Position numbers and translations under genes: made by a program | Origin: Pyropia yezoensis | Taxonomy: Eukaryota > Rhodophyta > Bangiophyceae > Bangiales > Bangiaceae | Length of the DNA stretch: 64,000 bases | Direction of reading: 5' to 3' | Assembly (NCBI GenBank): GCA_009829735.1 | Contig: CM020620.1 | Coordinates: 24,526,020-24,590,019, forward strand | Notes under the pieces: generated by a model | Databases searched by the model: none | The model's input: the letters and a program-made list of their open reading frames with translations, nothing else | Told to the model about the DNA's origin: nothing | Shown here: in pieces, positions 1 to 9,653 of the stretch | Layout of the letters: each line of letters starts with the position of its first letter | Position numbering within the stretch: position 1 is the stretch's first letter

Positions 1-1038
1 CTCAGCGCCCGCCAACGGCGCGCGGCAACGACCAACAGGGCAGAAAGGGTCCGCCCGCACGCTAGGAAGAGATGGCGGCGGCGGGGACGTGTCCACGCGG
101 TAGTCGTCACCCGTCGTGGGCGGCGACATTGCTCGGGCGCCATCCGACGGGGCCTCGTCCGACGCCGCGTCGCCGCCCTCAAGCGCTGCGCTCGCCGCAC
201 CCGCCGGCGCGCCGCGGGGCGTGTCACTCAGCAGCGACGCGGCAACGGCATCTACGCCCAGGTCGACCGACACATCGTCCAGCAGCAAGGCCGCCCCATC
301 GTCGAGGGGCTCCCCCCTCGAGGGTGCGCCCTCCTCCCCCCCGCCATAGGGCAACCCCCCCAAGCTCGGCGCAGCCGCTGCACCGTTGGTGCCCACCACC
401 TCCACAGCCTCAACCGCCGCTGCCGCCGCTCCCGCTGCCGTTGACGATCCCACTGCCGCGACCGCCGTGGTGGGACCGTCGCGTACGACCGTGCGGGAGC
501 CCCCGCCCGCCGCGCCCGTCGATGCCACCGCTCCCAGCGCACACGCAGCGCACAGGCCATGGCGGCAGCGCGCGACGCGCACCCACGGGACAGGCACACC
601 ACCGCCGCCACCGCCGCCGCCGCCGCCGCTGCCGCGGGATACGGCCGCCGCGCCACAGGCGTCACACCCCGGCGCGGCACCGGCACCGGCGGCGGCACCC
701 CCTCCGGCGACGGTGGGCGTCGCTGCCGGCAACGCCACCACCCCTCCGCCGCCCAGGCCCGCCACGGGGGCGTCGAGGACGACCAGCTCCGCGTCGTCGG
801 TCGCCGCGGGCGGTCGTGACCGCGCGCCGCCGCGCGCCACTGCCGCCGCCGCGCGCCGGGGGGTGGAGGCCTCCACCACCTCCACGTCCACGTCAATGGG
901 GCCACTGGCGGCCACGCCCGCGGTGGCGGTGCCACCGCGGCCGGCGGCGGCGGCGAGCGCTGGTGCCGCCATCACCCCAATCTCCTCTTCCTCCCCATCG
1001 TCCAGTATGACCACTGGAGGCCCCGCCGCCGACGCCAT
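1..1038 (-). CDS. RING-like protein with SUMO-interaction-like motifs, 3' end beyond the window
   Basis: An open frame of 346 codons starts at ATG 1038 (good context, CCATGG) and has no stop down to base 1, so the C-terminus lies outside the window. The N-terminus has hydrophobic-acidic patches typical of SUMO-interaction motifs: VVILDDGEEEE at residues 9-19, an IDVDVEVVE stretch near 48-56, and AELVVLDAP near 83-91. Cysteines and histidine then follow the first six RING-HC positions: C-x2-C (CDAC, codons around 598-606 and 661-666), about 29 residues, then CRHGLCAAC (C-x-H-x2-C-x2-C, nt 541-508). About 140 low-complexity residues follow, and then FCPVGRC near base 20-40, which could supply the last cysteine pair with unusual spacing. 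SUMO-targeted ubiquitin ligases such as RNF4 combine these two features. The ligase role is inference: the RING is split by long Gly/Ala insertions and the end is unseen. Confidence 0.5.
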   Translation of the reverse strand, partial: MASAAGPPVVILDDGEEEEIGVMAAPALAAAAGRGGTATAGVAASGPIDVDVEVVEASTPRRAAAAVARGGARSRPPAATDDAELVVLDAPVAGLGGGGVVALPAATPTVAGGGAAAGAGAAPGCDACGAAAVSRGSGGGGGGGGGGVPVPWVRVARCRHGLCAACALGAVASTGAAGGGSRTVVRDGPTTAVAAVGSSTAAGAAAAAVEAVEVVGTNGAAAAPSLGGLPYGGGEEGAPSRGEPLDDGAALLLDDVSVDLGVDAVAASLLSDTPRGAPAGAASAALEGGDAASDEAPSDGARAMSPPTTGDDYRVDTSPPPPSLPSVRADPFCPVGRCRAPLAGAE

Positions 1039-2168
1039 GGCCGACAGCCGAGGCCGCCCGTGCCACAGGGAAAGAAACACAAAAAGGTGGGGGGGGAGGG
1101 GGGAGGCCGACGGGGAAAGTACGGTCAAGTGAAGAGACAGGCAGAGGGGAGGACGAGGAGGGGCGTCCACGTCCACAGGCGCGTTCGGGGCAGAAAACAC
1201 GGCCAGCGGGGAACGGGTACGGAGGCCGACGACGGGGGGAAAGGGGTGGGCGCCCGTGGCAGCCGCCGCGGGGGACGAGCAACACGCTGGCGCGCCAGCG
1301 GAGGAGGCACCGAAAAAGGGCCACGCCCGGGGCCGCGTGGAGTGCAGCGGGGACGGACGAAAGGCGTGCTGCACGGCTGCACGGGCTTTGGCGGCGGGCA
1401 GGGCATGGGGGAGGGTTGTCGTTGCGTCCCACTCGGTTGCGGTGGGGGAGCGCGCCCACGTCGCTAGTACGGACGGGTGAATAGGATACGCCGCCGATTG
1501 GGGCGTGTGGCGCGCAGCGGGGGTCGCCCGTCAGTGGCGCACATCCAGCGGCCGCATCCCATAGCAAGAAAGCAATGTGTATATGTACCCAACTGTAGCG
1601 GCCGAGGCGCTGCAGGCGGCCGGGGGACCCTTGGAGACGCGGCAAGGGTTGGTTTCCCAACCAGTGTGTTCCCAAACGCGTCCTCGTGAAATGGACTTTT
1701 GACTCGGTCCCTAAGTGGTAACATCAACAAGTACACGGTCCAGGAGAATTCTTGGGACTTTTTCATTTGGCGCCACTTGTTGTCGTCTGCGGGTGCACAC
1801 CGTTTGGGCCATTGGTCGCGCGCCCGCGTGGCTTGTCAGAGACGACCTTGTGCGCGTCCCGCCTTCCCCGCCACCGGTCGCTGCTTAAACACCGCTGCGT
1901 GGTCTCTGCGCGCTCAACAGGGATCTAGGCGCGAACGTGTGACCCGCTCGTTGCCATACCGACTGTGCTGGTAGGGAGCCCGCCGTGCTGCGTGAGTCCC
2001 TGGCGCTGCTGACGCCCGCCCCCCTCGCGTCCCTCCCTGCTTCCGGTCTCCGTTCCCCTCTCCCCGCCGCCAGTGGCCTCTGTGCACTTCCATTCGCCCT
2101 CATCAGCCCCTGCTATCCCTGCTGGGCAACCACACGCCTCTGCCTACGTCCCGAGACTGTTGTCCGCC
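1039..2168. promoter_or_regulatory. Divergent intergenic region
   Basis: This 1.1-kb interval lies between the 5' ends of two divergent genes (left-edge RING-like gene and the NASP-like gene), so it probably holds both promoters. It is less extreme in GC from about 1560 to 1900. I see no clear TATA box and no supported gene; the long open frames here are low-complexity shadows. Confidence 0.4.
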
Positions 2169-4268
2169 ATGGTGTCGGCTGCCGTCCTGGACGCCGTCGC
2201 TGCCGCCTTCTCCTCCGACGTGGCGGCCCGGTATGACGAGGCCATGACCCTCTTTTTTGCTGCCGAGGATGCGGCCAACACCGGCACCATTGGCACCGGT
2301 TTGTCCGCCTCTGCGGCCTCCACCACCCCCGCTGCCCGTGCCCTCCCGGTGGACCAAGAGGACGAGGAGGAGGCCCCCGTGCCGGTGGTGCCCACGCCAG
2401 CTGCGGCGTGTGCGGCACTGGAGCGGGTGTTTCGCGAGGCCACAGAGGCTGCCATCCCTCCCCCCGCCGCCGCGCCTGCATCCGGCGGTGCTGCATCGGC
2501 GGCACCGGTGGCGGGCGGGGTCCAGGAAACTCTCGGCTTTGCCGAGCTGCAGCTCGGCTACGGCCGCGGCCTCCTCGGGGTGCTCCAGGAGCAGGTGGCT
2601 AAAGAAGAGTTGGTGGCGACTGGCGCCGTGGCGGCGGGCGCCGGCGCTGATGCAGGCGGAGAAGGTGACGATGACGACGACGACGACGACGGGGGCGGCG
2701 GGGGCGGGGACGACTCTGACGGGGGCCTCGAGTTTTCCGCCACCCGGGGGGGGGCGGTGGTGGACGCAGTGCCCGCGGGGGTGGTGGCCGCGTTGATGGC
2801 TGCCGCCGCTGCAGTGCCGGGCAAGCCGACGGCTGGTGGAGGGGGGGATGCGGGAGGGGCGGCGCCGCCGATGGCGGCTGCTCCACTAACTCGTGCGGCC
2901 GCTGCAGGTGACACAGACGCGCCCGCGAGCAACGACAAAGCCCTTGCCAGCGTACCTGCTGCCGCGGCCGTCAAGGACGACGCCACCACCCCCGCTGTTG
3001 TTTCTTCCAAGTCCGACGCCGGTGCGCCCTCCGCCGCCGCCACCACCAAGCACGACGCGAGCACACCCGCCGCTGCCGACACCAAGGCTGATACCGACGC
3101 CCCTGCTACTGCCACCTTGACCAAGGCTGGTACCGACGCCCTTGCCACGGCGTCGTCGAGCAAGGCTGACTCCGACGCTCCCGTCGCCGCCGCCACGAAG
3201 ACAGATGCGGACGCCCCCGTCGCCGCGGCCACCGCGGCCACCGCGGCCACCGCGGCCACCGCGGCCGACGACGACGACGACCCCGACGACGCTTCGGAAG
3301 GGGACGCTGACGGGGGCGACGAGTCCGAGCCCGACCTATCGTTGGCCTGCTGGGAGCAGCTCGAGTGCGCCCGTGTGTGCCTCCGGAGGCACCTCCCCGC
3401 CGCGTGGCCACGGCTGGTCGTGGCGCACGAGAGCCTCGGGGAGTTCCGGTCGACGATGGACACGCCCACCGAGGCGGCCGAGGAGTACGCGGCGGCCGCG
3501 GCGCTGGCCACCACCCACGGCGGCCCCGCGGCGGGCCGGCTGATCGCGTCGTTGCACCACCGCCGTTACCAGGCGCTGCGCAAGGACAAGCCCCTCGAGG
3601 CAGTCTCTGCCCTCCGCGCCGCCGTCGATGCGTTTGGCGCGGTCGTGGCGGCGGCAGGCGGCGTCAGCGGCGGCGGCGGCGGCGGCGGCGGTGCCACCGC
3701 CGCCGCTGGGGGGTCCCCCGCTGAGGCTGCCGCGGCCGACGCGGCGGTGCTCGCCGAGATGACTGTGGAGCTCGACGGCTTTGCGGCGGCCATGGAAGCC
3801 GCGCAGGCCAAGCTTGCGGCAGGGGGGGGGGCGGCCGCCGCCGGGCCGGCGGGGGGTGCCTCGAGCCGGGCGGGCGGCCCCGTCACGGATGTGGGCACGC
3901 AGCTAGGGTTTGGGCTGGGGGGCGGCGCCGGCGGCGCCGGCGCCGCTGCCGTGCCCGTCACGGCGGTGGTGGTCAAGGGGCGCAAGCGCCGGCCACCACC
4001 GACCGCGACGGCGGTGCCGGCGGCCGCCGCCGCCGCCGGATCGGGGGGGGGGGCGGGCGCGGCGGCGGGGGCAACCACCGCCACGGCGGGGGCCCCCGCT
4101 GCTGCCACCGCCGCCGCCGCGGTGCCGCCACCAGCGGCTGTGGACGATGGTGTAGCTGGCGCCCCGTTGACGGTGGCTGTCGACGGCACAGACGCTCCCG
4201 CGGCGGCGGGGGAGCCCGACGCCAAGCGGCTTAAGGTGGACTCGGCTGGTACTGCCGCGCTGACGTGA
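2169..4268 (+). CDS. NASP-like: NASP/Sim3/Hif1-type SHNi-TPR histone chaperone
   Basis: The product is 699 aa. I chose ATG 2169 because its context is CCGCCATGG; the frame is open upstream only to a GTG. The family binds H3-H4 (and linker histones) in the nucleus and cytoplasm. The order of parts matches it. An N-terminal TPR-like helix pair sits at about residues 5-35 and 77-150 (AALERVFREATEA, then LQLGYGRGLLGVLQEQ). An acidic tract of eight Asp near residue 168 follows, as in NASP, whose TPR2 is interrupted by an acidic region. The SHNi-TPR core is at about 388-500 (SLACWEQLECARVCLRRHL, then a helix array ending in PLEAVSALRAAVDAF). A basic nuclear-localisation-like motif KGRKRR is near 602 and KRLKVD near the end. 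About 220 residues of Ala/Thr/Lys/Asp repeats (roughly 240-385) expand the linker between the halves. No intron is needed. Family assignment is by motif reading only. Confidence 0.72.
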   Translation: MVSAAVLDAVAAAFSSDVAARYDEAMTLFFAAEDAANTGTIGTGLSASAASTTPAARALPVDQEDEEEAPVPVVPTPAAACAALERVFREATEAAIPPPAAAPASGGAASAAPVAGGVQETLGFAELQLGYGRGLLGVLQEQVAKEELVATGAVAAGAGADAGGEGDDDDDDDDGGGGGGDDSDGGLEFSATRGGAVVDAVPAGVVAALMAAAAAVPGKPTAGGGGDAGGAAPPMAAAPLTRAAAAGDTDAPASNDKALASVPAAAAVKDDATTPAVVSSKSDAGAPSAAATTKHDASTPAAADTKADTDAPATATLTKAGTDALATASSSKADSDAPVAAATKTDADAPVAAATAATAATAATAADDDDDPDDASEGDADGGDESEPDLSLACWEQLECARVCLRRHLPAAWPRLVVAHESLGEFRSTMDTPTEAAEEYAAAAALATTHGGPAAGRLIASLHHRRYQALRKDKPLEAVSALRAAVDAFGAVVAAAGGVSGGGGGGGGATAAAGGSPAEAAAADAAVLAEMTVELDGFAAAMEAAQAKLAAGGGAAAAGPAGGASSRAGGPVTDVGTQLGFGLGGGAGGAGAAAVPVTAVVVKGRKRRPPPTATAVPAAAAAAGSGGGAGAAAGATTATAGAPAAATAAAAVPPPAAVDDGVAGAPLTVAVDGTDAPAAAGEPDAKRLKVDSAGTAALT

Positions 4269-4880
4269 TGGGGCTGGGTCGTCGGGGCCGCCACTGTCGC
4301 TCGCGGCTCCGCGGCGGTGGTGGTTGCGTATTATTTTTTTGTGCCCCGCAGTTCCATGTCCTGCGTTCGTCCTTCCTTCGTGCTCGTGCCGCCCCATGCG
4401 GCGGTGCGTGGAGTGGGGGGGACATTGGTGGGGGCTGCTCCGCGCCTGGCATCGTACAGTACAACGGGGAGCACCTTTCTTCTTCTTTTTTGTTCGTATC
4501 GAGCCGCCCCTTTGGCGAGCCTGCTGCAAAGAGGAGAACAGTAGAAAAAGTAGGACTCCCCACGTCCAGATCTGCCCGCATTGGCTGCGTTTGCTGCTTT
4601 CGCCACGGCGACGATCCAATCCACTCCCCGATCTGCCGCGTGCACGCGTGCCATCGCCCTCCCTCCACTGGACACATCCCCTCGCGGCAGCCTCCTGCCG
4701 TCAACGGCTTCCGCGTCCCCGCTCCGTCACCCCTCCAACCTCCTTCCCCCGCCTCCTCCCCTCCATCCCTCCCTCTCTACACCCCCCATTACCTGACCTC
4801 CCGCCGCCACCGCCCTTCTTCCCCCCCCCTCGCACCCTTTGTTTTTTTTTTTGCTCGCGCCCCCCCCCCCCCGCGGGCCC
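4269..4880. other. Intergenic, low complexity
   Basis: This is the 3' flank of the NASP-like gene and 5' flank of the next. It holds pyrimidine-rich sequence, a T-run near 4330 and a C-run at 4861-4872. No gene is supported. Confidence 0.4.
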
Positions 4881-5060
4881 ATGGCCCAGGGGGGGCCCCC
4901 CCCCCCCCCCCCCCCCGCTGCGCCCCCCCCTCGCCCCCGCCACTTCTTCTTTGCCCCCCGCCCCGAGTCGGCCGCCGATCGGCTGCTGCGCGAGCGGGAG
5001 GCGGTGCGCCGGCCACCCGCGCCGCGGCTGCCGTCGCTGCCGTCCCCACCGCCCCCGGGG

Positions 5061-5091
<31 letters not shown>

Positions 5092-6408
5092 GGATGCCGC
5101 CGCCGCCGCCACGGTCGCGGCTGCCGCCGCTGCCGCAGCCGCGCGTGACTGGCAGTGGGGGCGCCGCCACCGGCGGGGTGGATGGCGCCCTTCCCCCTCC
5201 CCCCCCCCCGCCCCAAGACCACCAGCAGTCCCTGCCGTCGAGCGCCGCGGCGGGGGCGTACCCTCCCCCCCCCGCCCCCTCTGACGGTCGCCCCCGCATG
5301 CCGCGGGTGATGACCCCCACCCTCCCCTCCCTGCGGCTGCTGGTGCACCCCACCCCCGGCGCGGCGATCGACGCGCGCATCCACATGTCCCGCCGGCTGG
5401 TCGCGTGGATGGTGGCGTCGGCGACCGCCGACGGGGTGTCGGGCCTGGGCTTTGGCGTCGAGGCGGCGGCCGCCCCGTGGCTCCGCCTGCAGGTTGTGCC
5501 AGAGCTCCGGCTGGGCCTGCGGCTGCCCCTGATGGGCCTGGGGGGGGGGGGGGGGGGGGGGTGGGTCGGCGTTGCGGGGGGGGAGGTGGTCCTGGGGGGG
5601 CCGCCGCAGGGGGGGTCCCCGTCTGGGGGGGGGAGCGCCCACCGGGGCGGGGGGCGCCGGGCTGGGGCGCCCGCCTCCGCCAGGCCGTGCGTGTGGTACC
5701 GCTCCTCGAGGCCCACCGTCCTACGACGGTAATGTCGGTACGTTTGATGAGGAGGGGCAGGACGTGGGGGGGGGGGGGGGGGGGGGTTACGACCGGATTG
5801 CTGGGGGGGTGCTGCCCGCCAGTGTCACGAGGATAACGGGTCGGCGCCGGTGGGGCCGGGAGAGGCAGAGGTGAGGGGGTGGGTTCCCCGTCGACCGCCA
5901 GCCAGCCACGCACCGTACCGGCAGTCGCGATGGCGCGCGGAGGCTGCCGCGCAGCCTGTCGGCAGTCTGTCGAGACTCTGCTGTGGACTGTCACTCCCCG
6001 TCTGTGCCTCGTCTCACACTGGATGCTCGTGCGTGTACGTCTTTCGCTCTGCCGCGCACCTGCGCTCTCCTGGTCGTATCCTTTTCTCTCCATTTACATG
6101 TGTGCTCCCCCGTTCCCCCCCGCCCTGCCCCCCCCGCCCCCCCTCACAGCTCTTCTTTGATCAGGACCAGCAGGCCCACCTCCGCCGTGTCGCTGCAGAG
6201 GTGCGTGCCCGCCGCGCGGCCACGTCTGCGCCGGCCGACGTCATTCGGGGCCTCCTCAACCGCTCCGCCGCCGCGGGGGGCGGGGTGGTGCCTCCGACGG
6301 GGCTTCCCGACTTCCCCTACGCCCGCGCCTCGCCGCCCGTGTCCCACCCGCCACCTCCGCCGCCGCCGCCGCCGCTGACGGCACCCTTGCCGCCACCGCC
6401 GCCGCCAC

Positions 6409-6441
<33 letters not shown>

Positions 6442-6671
6442 CGCCGCCGTCGTCGAATATGCCATCGGGCCCAGCTGCAGGTGCCGGCGGTGCCGGCGGC
6501 GGCGGCGACAAGCTTTGGGGGCTGCCACGGTGGCCGCTGTCCCCGCCGCAGCTGCCGTTTGTGGCGCCATGGGGTGTGGGTGGGGGGGTGCTCCTGGCCG
6601 AGACGCTGGGCGCACGACGGCGGCGGGTGCGGCAGCCACCACCGCCACCGAGCGGACAGAGAGGGCGATGA
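4881..6671 (+). CDS. Unrecognised protein, two exons, frame break at a G-tract
   Basis: Proposed structure: exon 1 at 4881-5737 from ATGG, intron 5738-6149 (GTACGT...CACAG), exon 2 at 6150-6671. The protein starts with Pro-rich sequence, then a more ordered stretch, SLRLLVHPTP to LRLGLRLPLM (nt about 5330-5535). The frame that reads well after the G-run at 5539-5560 (RLRQAVRVVPLLEAHRPTT) is not the frame that reads well before it. A homopolymer length error or polymorphism of the 19-base G-run would join them. The exon 1 end (phase 0) then matches exon 2, which begins LFFDQDQQAHLRRVAAEV. Exon 2 ends in a Pro-rich and basic tail. I do not recognise the family. The gene is convergent with the ABHD10-like gene. 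Confidence 0.45.
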
Positions 6672-7202
6672 CGCGGTGGCCATCGGGCGTGCGCGCCTGC
6701 TGCTGGCCTCGAGCTCGCCCATGTTCTCCCCTTCTCTGTTCCAAGCCTTCCGGACGAGCAGGGAGCAGGGCTCGCACGTCGTAGACGAAACGCAGGACGG
6801 TGGTTGTGCAGACGGGAAAGTAAAGAGGGCCGGTCCCCGTGACGGCAAGCGGCGCACCCCACGGCGCTGACGCCTGCCGCTTGCAGGCCCGCGCCAGCGG
6901 TCGCCCCGCAGACGCCACCCGACCACACCTAACCCGTAGGCCCCCTCGGTCGCAGGTCAATCTCCCCAGCCCCCCTTGTTCGCCTTGTTCTCTCTTTGCT
7001 TGCTCCCCCGCCACTGGTATCCTCCCATCTTGCTCCCCTTCCTCTCGGTGACCCCGCCCCACAAACACCAGCAAGCCACCTCGGTACTGGTGGTTCGAGC
7101 TCCACGCAACTCAACGCAACTCCACGCCGCCCCTGTCTCTGCCCTCCTCTCCCCACACGTCCCGTACCCCCCCACCCTATCGCCCCACACCCTCGCACAC
7201 TC
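6672..7202. other. Intergenic between convergent genes
   Basis: Shared 3' flank of two convergent genes. No coding stretch or obvious terminator hairpin is seen. Confidence 0.4.
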
Positions 7203-8303
7203 TCAGCCCGACATGGGCGACCGCAGGTCGTACTCAAAATACGCGTCGCAGATCTCACACACCGCCCCCCACATCATCCCAAAGTCCGCGTCGGTCTCCA
7301 GCGTGTGGTCCCCACCCTTAATCAGCCGCACCGACACGTCCTCGGAGGCGAGGACGCGCGCGAGCGTCAACGCCCGCTCAGGGGGCACCTCCTCGTCGGC
7401 GAGCCCGTGGATGAGACGCACCGGCACGCGCACATCGAGCGACGCGTCGCCGCCGCGCATGACACACCACTTCTTCGCATCCTCCATCAGCGCCTTGGAC
7501 AGCACGTAGTCGCGGAAGCCCCACTGGAGCACCAGCTGCCCGTCCGTCTCGAGCGCCTCCTTCTGGGTGTCTGTAAGCGCCGGGCGGAGGAGGTCCTCGG
7601 TAAAGTCCGGGTCGGCCGATACGCCCACCAGACCCACCACCACGTCGGGCCGCATCTGCGCCACGTGCAGCGCCATCCACCCGCCAATGCCTGAGCCGAC
7701 GAGGACGGCCTTTCCCCCAGGCGGGACGACCGCATCCAGGATGGCCACGCACTCTGCCATCCACCGGGTGAGGGTGCCCTCTGCAAAGGACCCCTCAGAC
7801 TGCCCCACCCCAGAGTACTCTTGGACGAGGAACGGCTGCGCGCGACGCTTGCAAAAGATTTCCAGCGCGTTTGCCTTGGCCGTGCGGGAGCGGGCGTAGA
7901 AAAACCCGGGCAGGTAGACGACGGTGGGGTACGCCTCCGTGCCGGGCCAGTAGTCAAACGAGATAGACCGCCCTTCCACATCAATAGAGTTGCCCCGCCC
8001 GACGCGGAGCTCCGTCTTGGGCGACGGAGGCGTGGGGGTAGAAGCTGGGGGACCAGACGACGGCGGCTCGGCCGCCGTGCACGTGGGGGAAGTGCCGCGC
8101 GCGCGGCGGGCGCCGGCAGCAGCCGCGCCGCCGGTGGCACCCGCCACCCAGCCGCTGCGGCCGAGCGCGGCGGCGCCACGACAGCGGGGCGACGCGGCAG
8201 CGATGGCGGCAGCGGCGCGGCTGCCGCCGCCACCAGCAGCGAGGCGGGCAGAGCGCCGCCCCGCGGGCAGCTGAACCACGCCAGCGGCGACAAACGCGGC
8301 CAT
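7203..8303 (-). CDS. ABHD10-like: ABHD10-like alpha/beta hydrolase (acyl-protein thioesterase type)
   Basis: The product is 366 aa from ATG 8303 (GGCCATGG). The first ~115 residues are Ala/Arg/Ser-rich and poor in acidic residues, like an organelle transit peptide; human ABHD10 is mitochondrial. The hydrolase domain has a core strand TVVYLPGF, then FCKRRAQPFLVQEYSGVGQSEG (compare FDYSGVG-S in ABHD10). The nucleophile elbow is GSGIGGW (Ser about 204). The acid is Asp about 303 in HGLADEEVP and the base His about 333 in GGDHTLE, so the catalytic triad is complete and in canonical order. ABHD10 family members are serine hydrolases that remove acyl groups from cysteine or hydrolyse acyl glucuronides; the exact substrate here is unknown. 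Single exon. The gene is divergent from lycopene cyclase. Confidence 0.75.
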   Translation of the reverse strand: MAAFVAAGVVQLPAGRRSARLAAGGGGSRAAAAIAAASPRCRGAAALGRSGWVAGATGGAAAAGARRARGTSPTCTAAEPPSSGPPASTPTPPSPKTELRVGRGNSIDVEGRSISFDYWPGTEAYPTVVYLPGFFYARSRTAKANALEIFCKRRAQPFLVQEYSGVGQSEGSFAEGTLTRWMAECVAILDAVVPPGGKAVLVGSGIGGWMALHVAQMRPDVVVGLVGVSADPDFTEDLLRPALTDTQKEALETDGQLVLQWGFRDYVLSKALMEDAKKWCVMRGGDASLDVRVPVRLIHGLADEEVPPERALTLARVLASEDVSVRLIKGGDHTLETDADFGMMWGAVCEICDAYFEYDLRSPMSG

Positions 8304-9653
8304 GGCCGGGTGTAGAGCGCCGGGCGCCGGGCACGCGGAAGCAGCCAGCGGTCCCGGAGGTGGGGGGTAAGTCCAGAGTCCGGCGGCGCGGTCGGGGTTG
8401 GGTGCGATCGGGGGGGAAGCGAAGCCGAGCCGACGCGCGGCGGTGGTGGCAAGCGGCAGCGGCCGTCGGGGATGGTGGTAGATGGGCGCCAGAGCAGGGG
8501 GCGGGGCGACGAGGGGCAAAGGGGCGGCTGCGATGGTCGGGGGGGAGACGCAGCAGGGGAGGCACCCGGGGTAGGTCTGAGGGATGCGGGAGCACGTAGC
8601 ACGGGGCGACCTCCACCCCCACCACCCCCGATCGGTCCAATCAACCTCGGTTTGCAGCAAGGAGGGTGCAAGGATTGATAGCAAAGCGCTGTAAGGGCTG
8701 AATCTCACGTGATCCCACAACGCATGCGTGCGTGGCGTGCAAGCGTCACCACGGTCGTAACTACATAGGGGGTAACGGGGTTGATTTCTGGTGACTACAG
8801 TGCGTATTCGACTATCTAGGCATGTACCTATTTGTCTACGTCTGGCTCGTCCAAACATAAATATCACCCCTGATATGCAAAATTGACTTACAAATTCGCT
8901 CCAAGGGCGTGAAGATATGGACAACTCCCACCGCCCAGTCAATTGTTGCATTCTGGAATATAATTGACATAAGTTCTGGTCGGTCCGACAGCAGGGTGGA
9001 TCGTCTTGAGCTCAACGAGCTGCGCGCGACCCCGAAACAGGCCCAGACGGTCACACGGTGAGGGGGGGGAGGGGGGTTGGGAGGGGGGCGGCGCCGCACC
9101 CGCGCCCACGTGCCGTCTTGCCGCCCGCTTCGACCCGCGGCCAGCCACCCGCGGGCCGCCGGGGAGAGACTTCAACGGGCTCTGCCCCAGCAGCCCCGTT
9201 TTGGAGATCCCGCCCGCGCCGCTGGCGGCGCGCGCCCGGGCGACCCCCTCTCCGCGGGGAAGCGGAACGCCGGTGGGGGCCTCCACCCCAGCGCTCACGT
9301 GGCCTGAGCGCCGCCGCTTTCCGCACCTGGATCCATCCGCAGTGATTGCTCCCCTTCATTGCGCCCCGTCGCCCCCGACCCATCCCTCATTCCCTTCACT
9401 CGCCCGTGCCCTTTCCTCACCCCACCCGTGTCTGGCCCTTCCTACCCACCCTACCCGTGCCTTCTGAGCCTTTTGTGTACGTACCCTTTTCCCCTCCCAT
9501 CCCTGTTGACGTCCCGCCCCTCCACCCCTTTCCGTCCGCTTGCTCCCCCGCTGCGGCGGACCTTTCCCCACCTGTTGTCCCCGCACGCCGCTGCCAGCCT
9601 CTTCCCCTCGTGCTGGTGCGCCCCGACGGTGTTTGCCCCTGGCGGCGGCAACT
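8304..9653. promoter_or_regulatory. Divergent promoter region between hydrolase and lycopene cyclase
   Basis: A 1.35-kb interval between two divergent starts. Positions about 8690-9010 are distinctly AT-richer than the surroundings, with several A/T clusters (ATAAATATC near 8857, TATAATTGAC near 8958), so this is the likeliest core promoter area. The part from 9340 to 9650 is pyrimidine-rich, as expected of a leader. Confidence 0.4.

Noticed and set aside
72-1675. Several long open frames on both strands overlapping the left-edge gene (for example 386-1132 + and 893-1675 -)
   Set aside because: They are Pro/Arg/Ala frames produced by GC-rich composition; the minus-strand frame ending at base 1 has acidic and hydrophobic motifs and a RING-like pattern and explains the region better.
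2073-2168. N-terminal extension of the NASP-like protein
   Set aside because: It would need a GTG start; ATG 2169 has a near-ideal context.
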